From the NCBI GenBank assembly GCA_027309085.1, contig DAIDDL010000003.1:109174-173173 (forward strand): a stretch of 64,000 nucleotides of DNA. Reading direction: 5' to 3'. A program made the position numbers and the translations under genes. Origin of the DNA: Sulfobacillus sp. GTDB taxonomy: Bacteria; Bacillota; Sulfobacillia; Sulfobacillales; Sulfobacillaceae. Shown here in pieces: positions 27,678 to 36,214 of this stretch. A model generated the notes under the pieces. It ran no database searches and was not told the DNA's origin. It saw only the letters and a list, made by a program, of their open reading frames with translations. Position 1 is the stretch's first letter. The number at the start of each line of letters is the position of its first letter.

Positions 27678-28427
27678 ATGGACACAGCAAACCTATTGGG
27701 AGAAAAAGTCGCGATAGTGACGGGGGCTGCACGAGGACTCGGCTTCGGCATTGCCACAATGTTGGCGGAACATGGGGCGCGGGTCGCGCTCAATGATGTC
27801 AATGCGGAGGCGCTGAATGTCGCCGTCCAGGGATTGCAAGACCGGGGCCTAGTGGTTGCAGGATTTGCCGGGAATGTATCGGACGCGACGGCCGTGGATA
27901 CCTTGGTGACACAAGTGACGGAGCAGTGGGGACCAACGGATATCCTAGTCAATAATGCGGGCATTAACCGGGATGGACTGTTGATTAAAATGGCCGAGGA
28001 TGACTGGAGAAAGGTCCTGGACGTCGATCTCACCGGACCGTTTCTGCTGATGCGCCGCATTTTACCCACGATGGTGGAGCGGAAGACGGGGCGCATCATC
28101 AACATGTCTTCCGCGAGCTGGCTCGGCAATTTTGGCCAGGCGAACTATGCAGCCGCCAAAGCGGGCTTAGTGGGCCTCACGAAAACCGCGAGCCGGGAAA
28201 CCGCCCGGTATGGCATTACCGTCAATGCGATCTGTCCCGGGTTCATCGAAACTGAAATGACCCGGTCTGTTCCCGAAAAGGTCTGGGACAAAATGGTGGC
28301 CAAGATCCCGGCGGGACGGGTAGGCCAGCCCCAAGACGTTGCCCGCGTCGTCGTGTTCTTAGCGTCCGACTATGCCGCGTATGTCACGGGCGAAGTCATC
28401 AATGTGGGGGGCGGCATGGTGCTGTAG
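27678..28427 (+). CDS. Short-chain dehydrogenase/reductase 2 (FabG-like)
   Basis: A 249-residue SDR close to 3-oxoacyl reductases: VTGAARGLGFGIA, VNNAGINRDGLLIKM, INMSSASWLGNFGQANYAAAK (Ser, Tyr and Lys present) and a C-terminal VINVGGGMVL. The FabG/PhaB resemblance points to oxidation or reduction at the 3-position of a carboxylic acid or its CoA ester. AAAGGAG lies upstream; a GTG at 27675 is an alternative start. Confidence 0.9.
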   Translation: MDTANLLGEKVAIVTGAARGLGFGIATMLAEHGARVALNDVNAEALNVAVQGLQDRGLVVAGFAGNVSDATAVDTLVTQVTEQWGPTDILVNNAGINRDGLLIKMAEDDWRKVLDVDLTGPFLLMRRILPTMVERKTGRIINMSSASWLGNFGQANYAAAKAGLVGLTKTASRETARYGITVNAICPGFIETEMTRSVPEKVWDKMVAKIPAGRVGQPQDVARVVVFLASDYAAYVTGEVINVGGGMVL

Positions 28428-28464
28428 GGATAGCAGCATGCTTGATATAAAGGAGGGACTCAAC

Positions 28465-29640
28465 ATGGCAGAGAATATTGTATTGGTTGATGGAGTGCGT
28501 TTGGCCATTGGGACGTTTGGGGGCAGTTTGAAAGAGACACCGGCTCATGAAATGGGGGGGGCGGTGGTGCGCGAGGCCTTGCAACGCGCCCGGGTGCCGG
28601 CGGAAGATGTGAATGAGGTCATTATGGGGTGCGTAGGACAAGTGTCCGGGGATGCCTTTATCGCCCGTCGCATTGCGCTACAGGCCGGGCTCCCCGTGGC
28701 TTCGACCGCCCAAACCGTGAACCGCTTATGTGGGTCGGGGCTGCAATCCATTATCACCGGCGCGCAATGGCTCAAAGCCGGGGACGCGGAGGTGATTGTG
28801 GCGGGGGGAGCGGAGAATATGAGCCGCTTACCCTATTACGTCTGGAATCGGTGGGGTCGGCGTCTTGGTGACGGGGTGTTGGAAGATGGGGTGTTGACCG
28901 CTGTCACGGATCCTTTTGGCCATTACGCCATGGGGGTCACAGCGGAAATCGTCGCAGAGCGTTTTCACGTATCCCGCGCCGAGCAAGATCAAATGGCATG
29001 GGATTCGCAGCAGCGTGCACATCAGGCGATCCAGGACGGCGTCTTTGTCGATCAGATTCTGCCCCTTCCGGTCAAAGACGGGCGTAAGGAACGGGTCTTC
29101 GCGGTCGATGAACATGTCCGGGACACCTCTCCAGAACAGTTAGCCAAGTTACGCCCCGCATTCAAAGAGGGGGGCACGGTGACCGCGGGCAATGCCTCGG
29201 GGATTAATGATGGAGCCGCCGCGTTCGTGATGATGACGGAACGGGAAGCCGAACGACGGGGCCTGCAGCCCCGGTTACGGTTGGTGAGCTACGGCTTTGC
29301 GGGGGTGAGCCCGGAAATTATGGGGTATGCACCGGTCGGCGCGATCGCGGAGGCATTGCGCAAGGCGCAGATGACCATCGATCAAATCGATCTCGTGGAA
29401 CTCAATGAAGCCTTTGCGGCGCAATCCGTGGCCGTCGTGCGCGACGCCCATCTCGATTGGGCGCGCACCAATATTCATGGCGGCGCCATTGCGCTGGGCC
29501 ACCCGATTGGCGCGACGGGGGCGATTTTAACCGTCAAGGTGATGCATGCGTTGGAAGCGCGTGGCGAGCGGTATGGCCTCGTCACCATGTGCATTGGCGG
29601 GGGTCAGGGCATTGCCGCGATTGTCGAAAGTCTCAAGTAG
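28465..29640 (+). CDS. Thiolase (acetyl-CoA acyltransferase), copy 2
   Basis: A 391-residue thiolase with catalytic Cys in NRLCGSGLQ (about 89), NEAFAAQ, GHPIGATGA and CIGGGQG. It is nearly collinear with the copy at 2508, differing by scattered substitutions, so the two are recent paralogues. Between a FabG-like SDR and a CoA-transferase it would cleave a 3-ketoacyl-CoA to acetyl-CoA and a shorter acyl-CoA. ATG 28465 is chosen from AAGGAGGG just upstream. Confidence 0.94.
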   Translation: MAENIVLVDGVRLAIGTFGGSLKETPAHEMGGAVVREALQRARVPAEDVNEVIMGCVGQVSGDAFIARRIALQAGLPVASTAQTVNRLCGSGLQSIITGAQWLKAGDAEVIVAGGAENMSRLPYYVWNRWGRRLGDGVLEDGVLTAVTDPFGHYAMGVTAEIVAERFHVSRAEQDQMAWDSQQRAHQAIQDGVFVDQILPLPVKDGRKERVFAVDEHVRDTSPEQLAKLRPAFKEGGTVTAGNASGINDGAAAFVMMTEREAERRGLQPRLRLVSYGFAGVSPEIMGYAPVGAIAEALRKAQMTIDQIDLVELNEAFAAQSVAVVRDAHLDWARTNIHGGAIALGHPIGATGAILTVKVMHALEARGERYGLVTMCIGGGQGIAAIVESLK

Positions 29641-29776
29641 TCAGGCGAAGAACAGGAGCCTCTGGTGGCGGCGGGCGAGGTTATGCCCGCTGTCCATCTT
29701 ACTGGCGGAGAGACCGTCGTAACGGCATAGCACGGCCACAGTGTCCGAGACAGTACACAAAGGAGACAGACAGACC

Positions 29777-31375
29777 ATGACCAGCAAGAACCAGACGGCG
29801 GCAGAGATTGCGGAAGCGGTGGAGGACGGCCACACGGTGGTCACGGTGGGAATGACGCTCACCGGATCGTGTGAAGAAATTTTGACAGCGATTGAGGAGC
29901 GATTCGAGCGAACGGGTCACCCGGCGAATTTGACTTTAGTGCACGGGGCAGGACAAAGTGATCGAGAGGGAGGTATTCAGCATCTGGCCCATCAAGGGTT
30001 AACGCGGCGAATTATTGGATCGCACTGGGGCTTAGCACCCCAGTGGATGGAGATGATTACGGAGGATAAGGTGGAAGCCTTCTGCCTGCCGCAGGGCCAG
30101 ATGATGCATTGGTACCGGGCAATGGCCCGCGGCGAGACGGGACTGCTGTCGCGGATCGGTTTGAATACCTTTATTGATCCCATGTACCAGGGTGGGAAAA
30201 TGAATGCCCGGACGTTGGCCTTGGACGAGACGTTGGTTGAACGGGTCACCTTTCAGGGCCAGTCCTATCTTTGGTATAAGGCCGTGCCGCTGGATTGGGC
30301 CCTGATCCGGGGGACCGCAGCGGATGGGGCGGGGAATCTGTCGGCGGAAGAAGAACCGATGAAACTCGAAATGCTGTCGGTGGCGTTAGCGACGAAGGCT
30401 TCTGGGGGCCACGTCGTAACCCAAGTCAAATATCTGGTGCCAGACGGGGCCATGAACGCGCGCCATGTCATCATCCCGGGGGTGCTCATCGACCGCACGG
30501 TACTGACGACGAACGCGGAACAGTACCACCGGCAGAGTAGTCACTACCCTTTTGATGCACGCCTGTGTGGGTTGATTCGCGATAATAGACCCCACGACGT
30601 ACCCCAAGGAGTCGTGGGGCCGGACGTTGTCCGCCGCCTGATAGGGCGGCGGGCGGCGTGGGAGCTTCCGATGCCCGCCATTATTAATTTGGGGACCGGT
30701 ATTCCCAATGATGAGGTCGGGCAGGTGATCCGGGAAGAAGAACTGACGCCAGACATTACCGTGACGGTAGAATCCGGGGTATATGGCGGCGAGCCGGTCG
30801 GCGGTATCGATTTCGGCGTCGCCTTCAACCCCGTGGCGCTAATCGAGCACGGGGACCAGTTTGAATTTTATAATGGCCATGGGGTGGACGTCACCTTCAT
30901 GGGGTTCGGGGAGGTGGATGGGGAGGGGAATGTAAATTCCACCAAATTCAATGGACGGGCGACAGGAGCTGGAGGTTTCATTGATATTACTCAACGCGCC
31001 CGGAAGGTGGTGTTTTGTGGCACCTTTACCGCCCGCGGGCTCTCTGTGGAGTGGAAGAATGAACAGCTCCACATTACCCAAGAAGGCAGTCAGTCGAAAT
31101 TCGTAGAGAAAGTTCAGCAAGTGTCCTTCAACGGGCAGCAAGCGTTGGCGAATGGCCAAGTGGTCATGGTCGTCACCGAGCGGTGTGTCCTTGAGTGGAC
31201 GCGGTCAGGATGGGTGCTTCTCGAGACGGCTCCGGGAATTGCTGCTTCCGAAATTCAAGCCGCGGTCCCCTTCCCTGTGAGGCTCTCTTCAACGCTGCAG
31301 GTGACCGATGTCGCTATTTACTCGGGTCCGATGCATTTGCGGGACCATCTTGCGCGCGTCTCACTTCACGCATAG
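29777..31375 (+). CDS. Acetate/propionate CoA-transferase (YdiF-type)
   Basis: A 532-residue fused class I CoA-transferase containing both halves: the N-terminal domain carries ALIRGTAADGAGNLSAEEEP, the C-terminal domain carries NLGTGIPNDEVGQVI and the catalytic glutamate in VTVESGVYGGEPVGG. These enzymes move CoA between acetyl-CoA or another acyl-CoA and short carboxylates through a glutamyl-CoA intermediate. Here it may activate a 3-keto acid for thiolysis. ATG 29777 is preferred (AAGGAG upstream); a GTG at 29741 is in frame. Confidence 0.9.
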   Translation: MTSKNQTAAEIAEAVEDGHTVVTVGMTLTGSCEEILTAIEERFERTGHPANLTLVHGAGQSDREGGIQHLAHQGLTRRIIGSHWGLAPQWMEMITEDKVEAFCLPQGQMMHWYRAMARGETGLLSRIGLNTFIDPMYQGGKMNARTLALDETLVERVTFQGQSYLWYKAVPLDWALIRGTAADGAGNLSAEEEPMKLEMLSVALATKASGGHVVTQVKYLVPDGAMNARHVIIPGVLIDRTVLTTNAEQYHRQSSHYPFDARLCGLIRDNRPHDVPQGVVGPDVVRRLIGRRAAWELPMPAIINLGTGIPNDEVGQVIREEELTPDITVTVESGVYGGEPVGGIDFGVAFNPVALIEHGDQFEFYNGHGVDVTFMGFGEVDGEGNVNSTKFNGRATGAGGFIDITQRARKVVFCGTFTARGLSVEWKNEQLHITQEGSQSKFVEKVQQVSFNGQQALANGQVVMVVTERCVLEWTRSGWVLLETAPGIAASEIQAAVPFPVRLSSTLQVTDVAIYSGPMHLRDHLARVSLHA

Positions 31376-31446
31376 TCACGGCGCTAAAATTCCGTCCTGT
31401 GGGGCCGACTGTGATAATAAAGAGCGAGGAAAGAGGTAAATGCCAG

Positions 31447-32640
31447 ATGGACGATGGCCGTAATTTTCGGGTGGTGATTGCTCCGGATGCTTTTAAAGGC
31501 GGAGCGGATGCTCTGTCGGTAGCCCATGCCATGGCCCGCGGATTGGCAGGACTGCCGGGAGTTGTCACCGAGATATTTCCTATGGCCGACGGCGGGGAAG
31601 GAACGGCAAGAATTCTCGCGCATGGTCAACATGCGATCAGACATACTGCAACCACCGTCGATGCCTTTAGCCGGCCTCATAAAGCTCACTGGCTGCAGGT
31701 CGGTTCGACAGCGATCATCGAAGCCGCCCAAGGGTCTGGCTATGTACCGCCGGAAGACCGCCCGAGCGATGGGACGTATACGACCAGTCTTGGCACAGGA
31801 CTTCTGATCGCGGCAGCGATGGACGATGTTCACGTGACTCAGGTGCTTGTGTGCTTGGGGGGGACGGGGTCATCCGATGGAGGATTGGGACTCTGGGTGG
31901 GGATGGGAGGGACGGCTAGGGATTCGAGCGATGCACCCATCGATCCCTTAGCCTGTCACTTAGCGGCTGTGGAGCATCTGTCGGCACCCGTGCTGCGCAA
32001 GCCCATGATTGCATTATATGATGTGGCCGTACCGCTTATGGGGCCGCAGGGGTGCCTGAGAATGTTTGGTCCCCAAAAAGGGGTGCCTGTGGATAAGATA
32101 CCGATCATGGAAAGTGATCTAGCCCACTGGGCTAGTAAGGTACAGGCTGTGACGGTGACGGATGTTCTCGACGTTCCCGGAGCCGGAGCGGCGGGGGGGA
32201 TGGGATTTATGTTGGCGGCTTTGGGGGCGACGTTAAAACGAGGTGCGGAATATGTCGCACAATCCACGGGATTGGTGGAAGCTTTAACAGGCGCAGATCT
32301 TTGTTTGACGGGAGAGGGGAGCATTGATGCGCAGTCCCTGCAGGGGAAAGTTGTCGCCACGGTAACTCGCATAGCCTGCAACCATTCCGTCCCGGTGGTG
32401 GCGGTGGCGGGTCAAATACAATTATCGCAGGAAAATGAACGAGAATTTTCCCGTCAGGGCTTAACCGCTATCGTGGGCATCCTCGATGCTCCCTATCCTG
32501 TAGCCCGAGCATTATTAGACACGACCACATTAGTAGAAACCGCAGTACACCGGGCATTAGGTATGGGTCTTATCGCACTTATAAAGAAAAAGGTTGGGAC
32601 AACTGTATTGGAAGAATCACTTGGCGATCGGGGTGTGTAG
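31447..32640 (+). CDS. Glycerate kinase (GarK/GlxK type)
   Basis: A 397-residue type I glycerate kinase: VVIAPDAFKGGADALSVAHAM at the N terminus, FPMADGGEGTA, the EAAQGSGYVP region, PGAGAAGGMGFML and LTGEGSIDAQSLQGK. It phosphorylates D-glycerate, most likely to 2-phosphoglycerate, feeding lower glycolysis. Being last in the operon, it shows that the pathway releases glycerate. The start at ATG 31447 follows AGAGG; the open frame extends upstream without homology. Confidence 0.92.
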   Translation: MDDGRNFRVVIAPDAFKGGADALSVAHAMARGLAGLPGVVTEIFPMADGGEGTARILAHGQHAIRHTATTVDAFSRPHKAHWLQVGSTAIIEAAQGSGYVPPEDRPSDGTYTTSLGTGLLIAAAMDDVHVTQVLVCLGGTGSSDGGLGLWVGMGGTARDSSDAPIDPLACHLAAVEHLSAPVLRKPMIALYDVAVPLMGPQGCLRMFGPQKGVPVDKIPIMESDLAHWASKVQAVTVTDVLDVPGAGAAGGMGFMLAALGATLKRGAEYVAQSTGLVEALTGADLCLTGEGSIDAQSLQGKVVATVTRIACNHSVPVVAVAGQIQLSQENEREFSRQGLTAIVGILDAPYPVARALLDTTTLVETAVHRALGMGLIALIKKKVGTTVLEESLGDRGV

Positions 32641-33060
32641 TAGGGTAAAAAGCACATAACCAATGGTCGAGAATCATGGTGATGACGGTCATGGTGATCC
32701 TTGCCAAAGGAGCGGCACTTCCCGATAGAGCTGAGATCGCAGGCGGTTGGATTACACTAAGACGCGCAAGTGCTTCATTGTGGTCAGAATGTTGCCGTGT
32801 AGTAGTATCAGTGCTAGATGGCCTAGCTGTGGCGATAGATCTGGCCGATGCTATGGTATTTGGGACACCCATCCTCAGGTAAGTCAGGTGATAGAGAAAA
32901 CACCATTGGGGAAAAAATATTACTTGCCTGCACCCTCCTCACAAATTATGGTGAATTAGATTCTCTAGAAAGTACGGCCTGCTTTAGCGCAAATTTCGTC
33001 TGTCCACCCCCATTCGGCTCCTAAAAGCCTAGCATTGGGAAGAGACCCAGGCAGAAGACC
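32641..33060. other. Intergenic region, about 420 bp, no gene seen
   Basis: Follows the operon end. Short ORFs lack family features, and no terminator stands out. Confidence 0.4.
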
Positions 33061-33700
33061 GTAGCGTTGACTCGGCAGTTCGCCCATGTGGGACGCGCAA
33101 CGCTTCGCCTGTGCCGACGATACCCAGCACGCGTGGCAGACCTGGCAGGCGACCAAAAAGGTGGCGCAGGGCCTGTGGGCGGTAGAGGGAGCTATTTTCG
33201 AAGAAAACACCCCCGACGGACCCCAATGGCGGGTGCAGGCGACGCGGGCAGCCCCCGGGCGGATCGGCTGGCCGCGGAACGGTTTCGCTGCAGCACGTTT
33301 ATTCTGGTGTCGAATGATCCGCGCCGGTCGGCGCGGGATCTCCTCACCTCGTATAAACGGCAATATGTCAACGAACAAGATCATGCGATGGTCAAGGGCC
33401 CCTCCAAGTGGTCCCCCTCTATTTGAAAGACACGAAGAAAATCACCGCCTATGTGCACTGTGTCTATCTGGCCCTGCTTCTCTGGCGGAGTATAAGCGGT
33501 CATGCGGCAGAATCAGGTCCGCCTCCGCTTCACCCTGCCCTATCCCCATACCAAACGGCTGAAGGAAATCCTCCACCCCATCCAAGTCATTCAGTGGCAC
33601 GAGGCTACGGGAGAGACTCACCGCTATCGGAGTGACCTCAGTCGCGTCCACCGCCAAGCCTTATTATTATCGGCATCAACTCTGGCCGTTTCACCCACAT
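33061..33700 (+). pseudogene. IS1634/IS4-like transposase remnant
   Basis: The C-terminal part of a DDE transposase is spread over all three forward frames. Recognisable pieces are DDTQHAWQTWQATKKVAQGL, then TFILVSNDPRRSARDLLTSYKRQYVNEQ, then VVPLYLKDTKKITAYVHCVYLALLLW, and finally a divergent tail. The order matches the last third of IS1634-type transposases (vLvsNd...Y+..y.vEq). Several frameshifts make it non-functional. Confidence 0.65.
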
Positions 33701-33859
33701 TCCATCCAGGTAAAACCCATGTCGCATCATCAACGCCACTACCGTCATGGGTGAGCAACGTGGGATATTATCAGAATAAATCCTCCGACTATCCGGAATA
33801 ATCCCCTTTGGGGATTACCATAAGGGGGCGGAGCGGTCTTCAGAGATGTGAACCCGCAC

Positions 33860-34010
33860 CCGTGAAAGATGTCATCAATCATCGCTGTCCCATTCCTCCG
33901 GTGGCATTATTTCTGGCACAAAAATCCGCCATGCCAGTGTTGGTCGAAGAGGTAGTCTCGACACACGTCGTCCGTAGAAAACGCATCCACCAGAATGGTC
34001 ACCATGACCC
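33860..34010 (-). pseudogene. Possible IS1595-like transposase N-terminal fragment
   Basis: On the minus strand one frame reads FSTDDVCRDYLFDQHWHGGFLC, resembling the start of IS1595 transposases (..acr.yLf..RWP.GF.CP.CG), then a stop codon. It abuts the truncated MFS copy. The match is short and made from memory. Confidence 0.35.
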
Positions 34011-34011
34011 A

Positions 34012-34813
34012 TCCAAAAAAAATAATTGCCCGCTAGATTGAAGAGGCCATAACCCAGCAAAATGGCGGGCAGCGCATCGGCAGACGCTCTGTGACGGGTC
34101 AGCATGTCCGGCATATAAGTGTAGACTATGCCCACGGCGAAAAATGCCATGGCGCTGGCATACAAAATAGGTAGTTGCCCGCCTAGCCAGTGGGAGGTAC
34201 GGGCCTTGGGAGGAAATGATGTCGGGGTGCGTGGAACGCTGCTGGCAGGAATAAGAGGGTGCGGGAGCAGGCGATAGCTGACAACTGCGATGATGAGCAT
34301 GGCTCCCGCCAGCGAGGCCATGACGCCGCGCCACCCCCAGGCTCTGGACAGCAGCAGTCCTAGGGGCACCCCGGCTATGGTGGACAGATAGAATCCCATA
34401 GACACGATGGACATGGCGCGGGCCCGGTGTTTTATCGAAACGACATCAGACAGCAGCGCATACCGCCGCAACTCCTGCGATTGTCCGGCTGACAGCTAGG
34501 ATCCAGAAGCTCGGGGATAAGGTGGACAGCCCGTCAAAGGCAATGAACAAGGCGGTGCCGCTAAAGAAAATGGGACGGCGGCCCATCCTGTCGGAAAGGT
34601 ATCCGATGAGAGGAGAAGCTCCGGCGTATCCAAAAGCAAACACGGTCACGAGCCACCCAGTGCTAGACAGTGGCACCTTGAAACTGTGGCTGATGGGTGC
34701 CGCAAATGGTGCCACGATATTTAGATCGCTGCCCATGACAAACATCACCAGCGCCAGCAGGGAGGGAATTAAGAAAGACGAGCCAGATTCCCTGCGCACT
34801 ACCTTCTGAACGG
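34012..34813 (-). pseudogene. Truncated, frameshifted second copy of the MFS transporter
   Basis: This segment repeats the MFS gene at 10684-11886 at high identity, from its GTG start (same AGGAGG site) to codons just past TM8 (LFNLAGNYFF). Compared with the intact copy it has a 20-bp deletion near 34463, which breaks the frame in TM4-5, and it lacks the last third of the gene. Short upstream leader homology continues to about 34958. Unable to encode a complete carrier. Confidence 0.88.
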
Positions 34814-35051
34814 CCTTGGCCACAACGATTCCTCCTGTTCCTCTTGTCCGTTTTAGCGCATTTGCCGAAGAAGCAGTGCAAATGACGGAGGACGTAGGCG
34901 GGATCCCATGGTTTGCCGGAATCGCCAAAGACCTATGCGGGTGATTCCTCCATGACGAGGGTTATGCTACACGTGGCGGATTACGAGGCAAGTAGACGTT
35001 GTGTCAATTAGCATGCCGATGAGACTGGTGGTGATTTACGGAGACCTTAGG

Positions 35052-35094
35052 AAAAGGAACAGCCGCCCAGAGGATGGAGGCGACTGTTCCTTTT
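35052..35094. terminator. Second copy of the secreted-protein terminator (bidirectional)
   Basis: AAAAGGAACAG and CTGTTCCTTTT with inner pairing form a hairpin with T tracts in both directions. It lies below the truncated secreted-protein copy and corresponds to the terminator at 15643-15688; its inner stem pairs better than that of the first copy. Confidence 0.7.
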
Positions 35095-35160
35095 CAAAAT
35101 CGTCCGCGGGGGAAATGCTCCTTGGTTGTGCTGCGCGACCTCATAATGGCAGGTGAGAAG

Positions 35161-35470
35161 CTATTGACCGTTCTGGGTCGATCCTAATTGCGCGGTCAGG
35201 GCTTGGACTTGTGCAGTCGCTGCCTGCAAGGCTGTGAGCTCAGCCTTGAACTTAGCAATGACCTGAACGAGCCCGGCGGTCTTTGCCGGGGTGGTTCCCG
35301 TGCTGGACGCTGCCGCATTAGCCAATATTTCCGTCTTGACCGCCTGGGCTAACGTCACGTTAATGGTGTGCAATTGATTTAGCGCCGTGGAGAGCCCTGT
35401 GCTTTGCCCCGTGCTTAAGGTGGCCGAGAGCGCCTTCACATATGCTTGGACGGCCGCAACATATTGGCGC
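35161..35470 (-). pseudogene. 5'-truncated copy of the secreted helical protein
   Basis: Encodes the last 100 or so residues (QYVAAVQAYVKALSATLSTG to LGSTQNGQ) of the protein at 15756-16355, nearly identical, but the signal peptide and N-terminal half are missing. Homology ends at about 35468, just before the Mrr-like gene. Confidence 0.85.
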
Positions 35471-35506
35471 TTCACCAAACCAAATCACTGTAAGGAGTTG
35501 TCTAGC

Positions 35507-36063
35507 ATGCGGAGGAGAAAGGGGAACGGGGGCAAAAATGGTTTGGGGCTTCCGGCGGTATTGCTTTTGGGAGGATTAACCGTGGAGGCTTTACGCCACT
35601 GGATTTTTTTTGGAGCGATCGCCCTTGCCATTGCTGCTCTGATTATTTGGAGACGCCGAAGCAAGGCTGAGCAGTGGCGCTCATCGGGGATTGCGGAAAT
35701 CGACATGATGTCTGGCGAACAGTTTGAAATGCGTATGGAGAGATTTTTCCGGGATCACCATTGGAAGGTACGGCGCACTCGGGTTACTGGAGACTTTGGC
35801 TGTGATTTAGTGCTCTTTGATTCGCAGGGAACCAAAATCGTGGCCCAACTCAAGCGTTATGGGAGCAATGTGGGCATTGCCGCAGTGCAGGAAGTGTTAG
35901 GCGCGCAACATTATTACCAAGCTTCCCAAGTGTGGTGATTACTAATTCGCATCTCACCCGGCAGGCCAAAGAACTCGCACAGCGCTCAGGCGTCCGTATC
36001 TGGGAGAGGGAAATGCTGATACGGCAATTGACTAAGGATCGTGAGGATCCCATCGTGTTGTAA
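35507..36063 (+). pseudogene. Membrane-anchored Mrr-like restriction endonuclease, frameshifted near 3' end
   Basis: The first ORF (to 35938, 143 residues) has two hydrophobic segments (about 15-25 and 32-48), then an Mrr-type catalytic domain: SGEQFEMRMERFFRDHHW, TGDFGCDLVL (Asp about 100) and IVAQLKRY (Q-x-K about 114-116), ending AVQEVLGAQHYYQASQV. The family continues with VVITNSHLTRQAKELAQRSG, which is present in another frame up to the stop at 36063. At the break the DNA reads CAAGTGTGGTGATT; removing one TG restores the frame. So either a recent 2-bp slippage or a sequencing error. AAGGAG precedes ATG 35507. All catalytic residues lie before the break, so a shortened protein might still act. 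Confidence 0.75.
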
Positions 36064-36214
36064 ATTCACCCTCAATTTTGTCGGCGTGAGCGGGGGCAGC
36101 CAATGGGCAGGTTTGGCTTTGGTGGAACCACACGCGCCAGTGGGTTTCGATCACAGTCCAATCAATGGTGTACCCGCAATTGATAAAGTGGTATTAGTCG
36201 AGAGGGGTGAGAAA

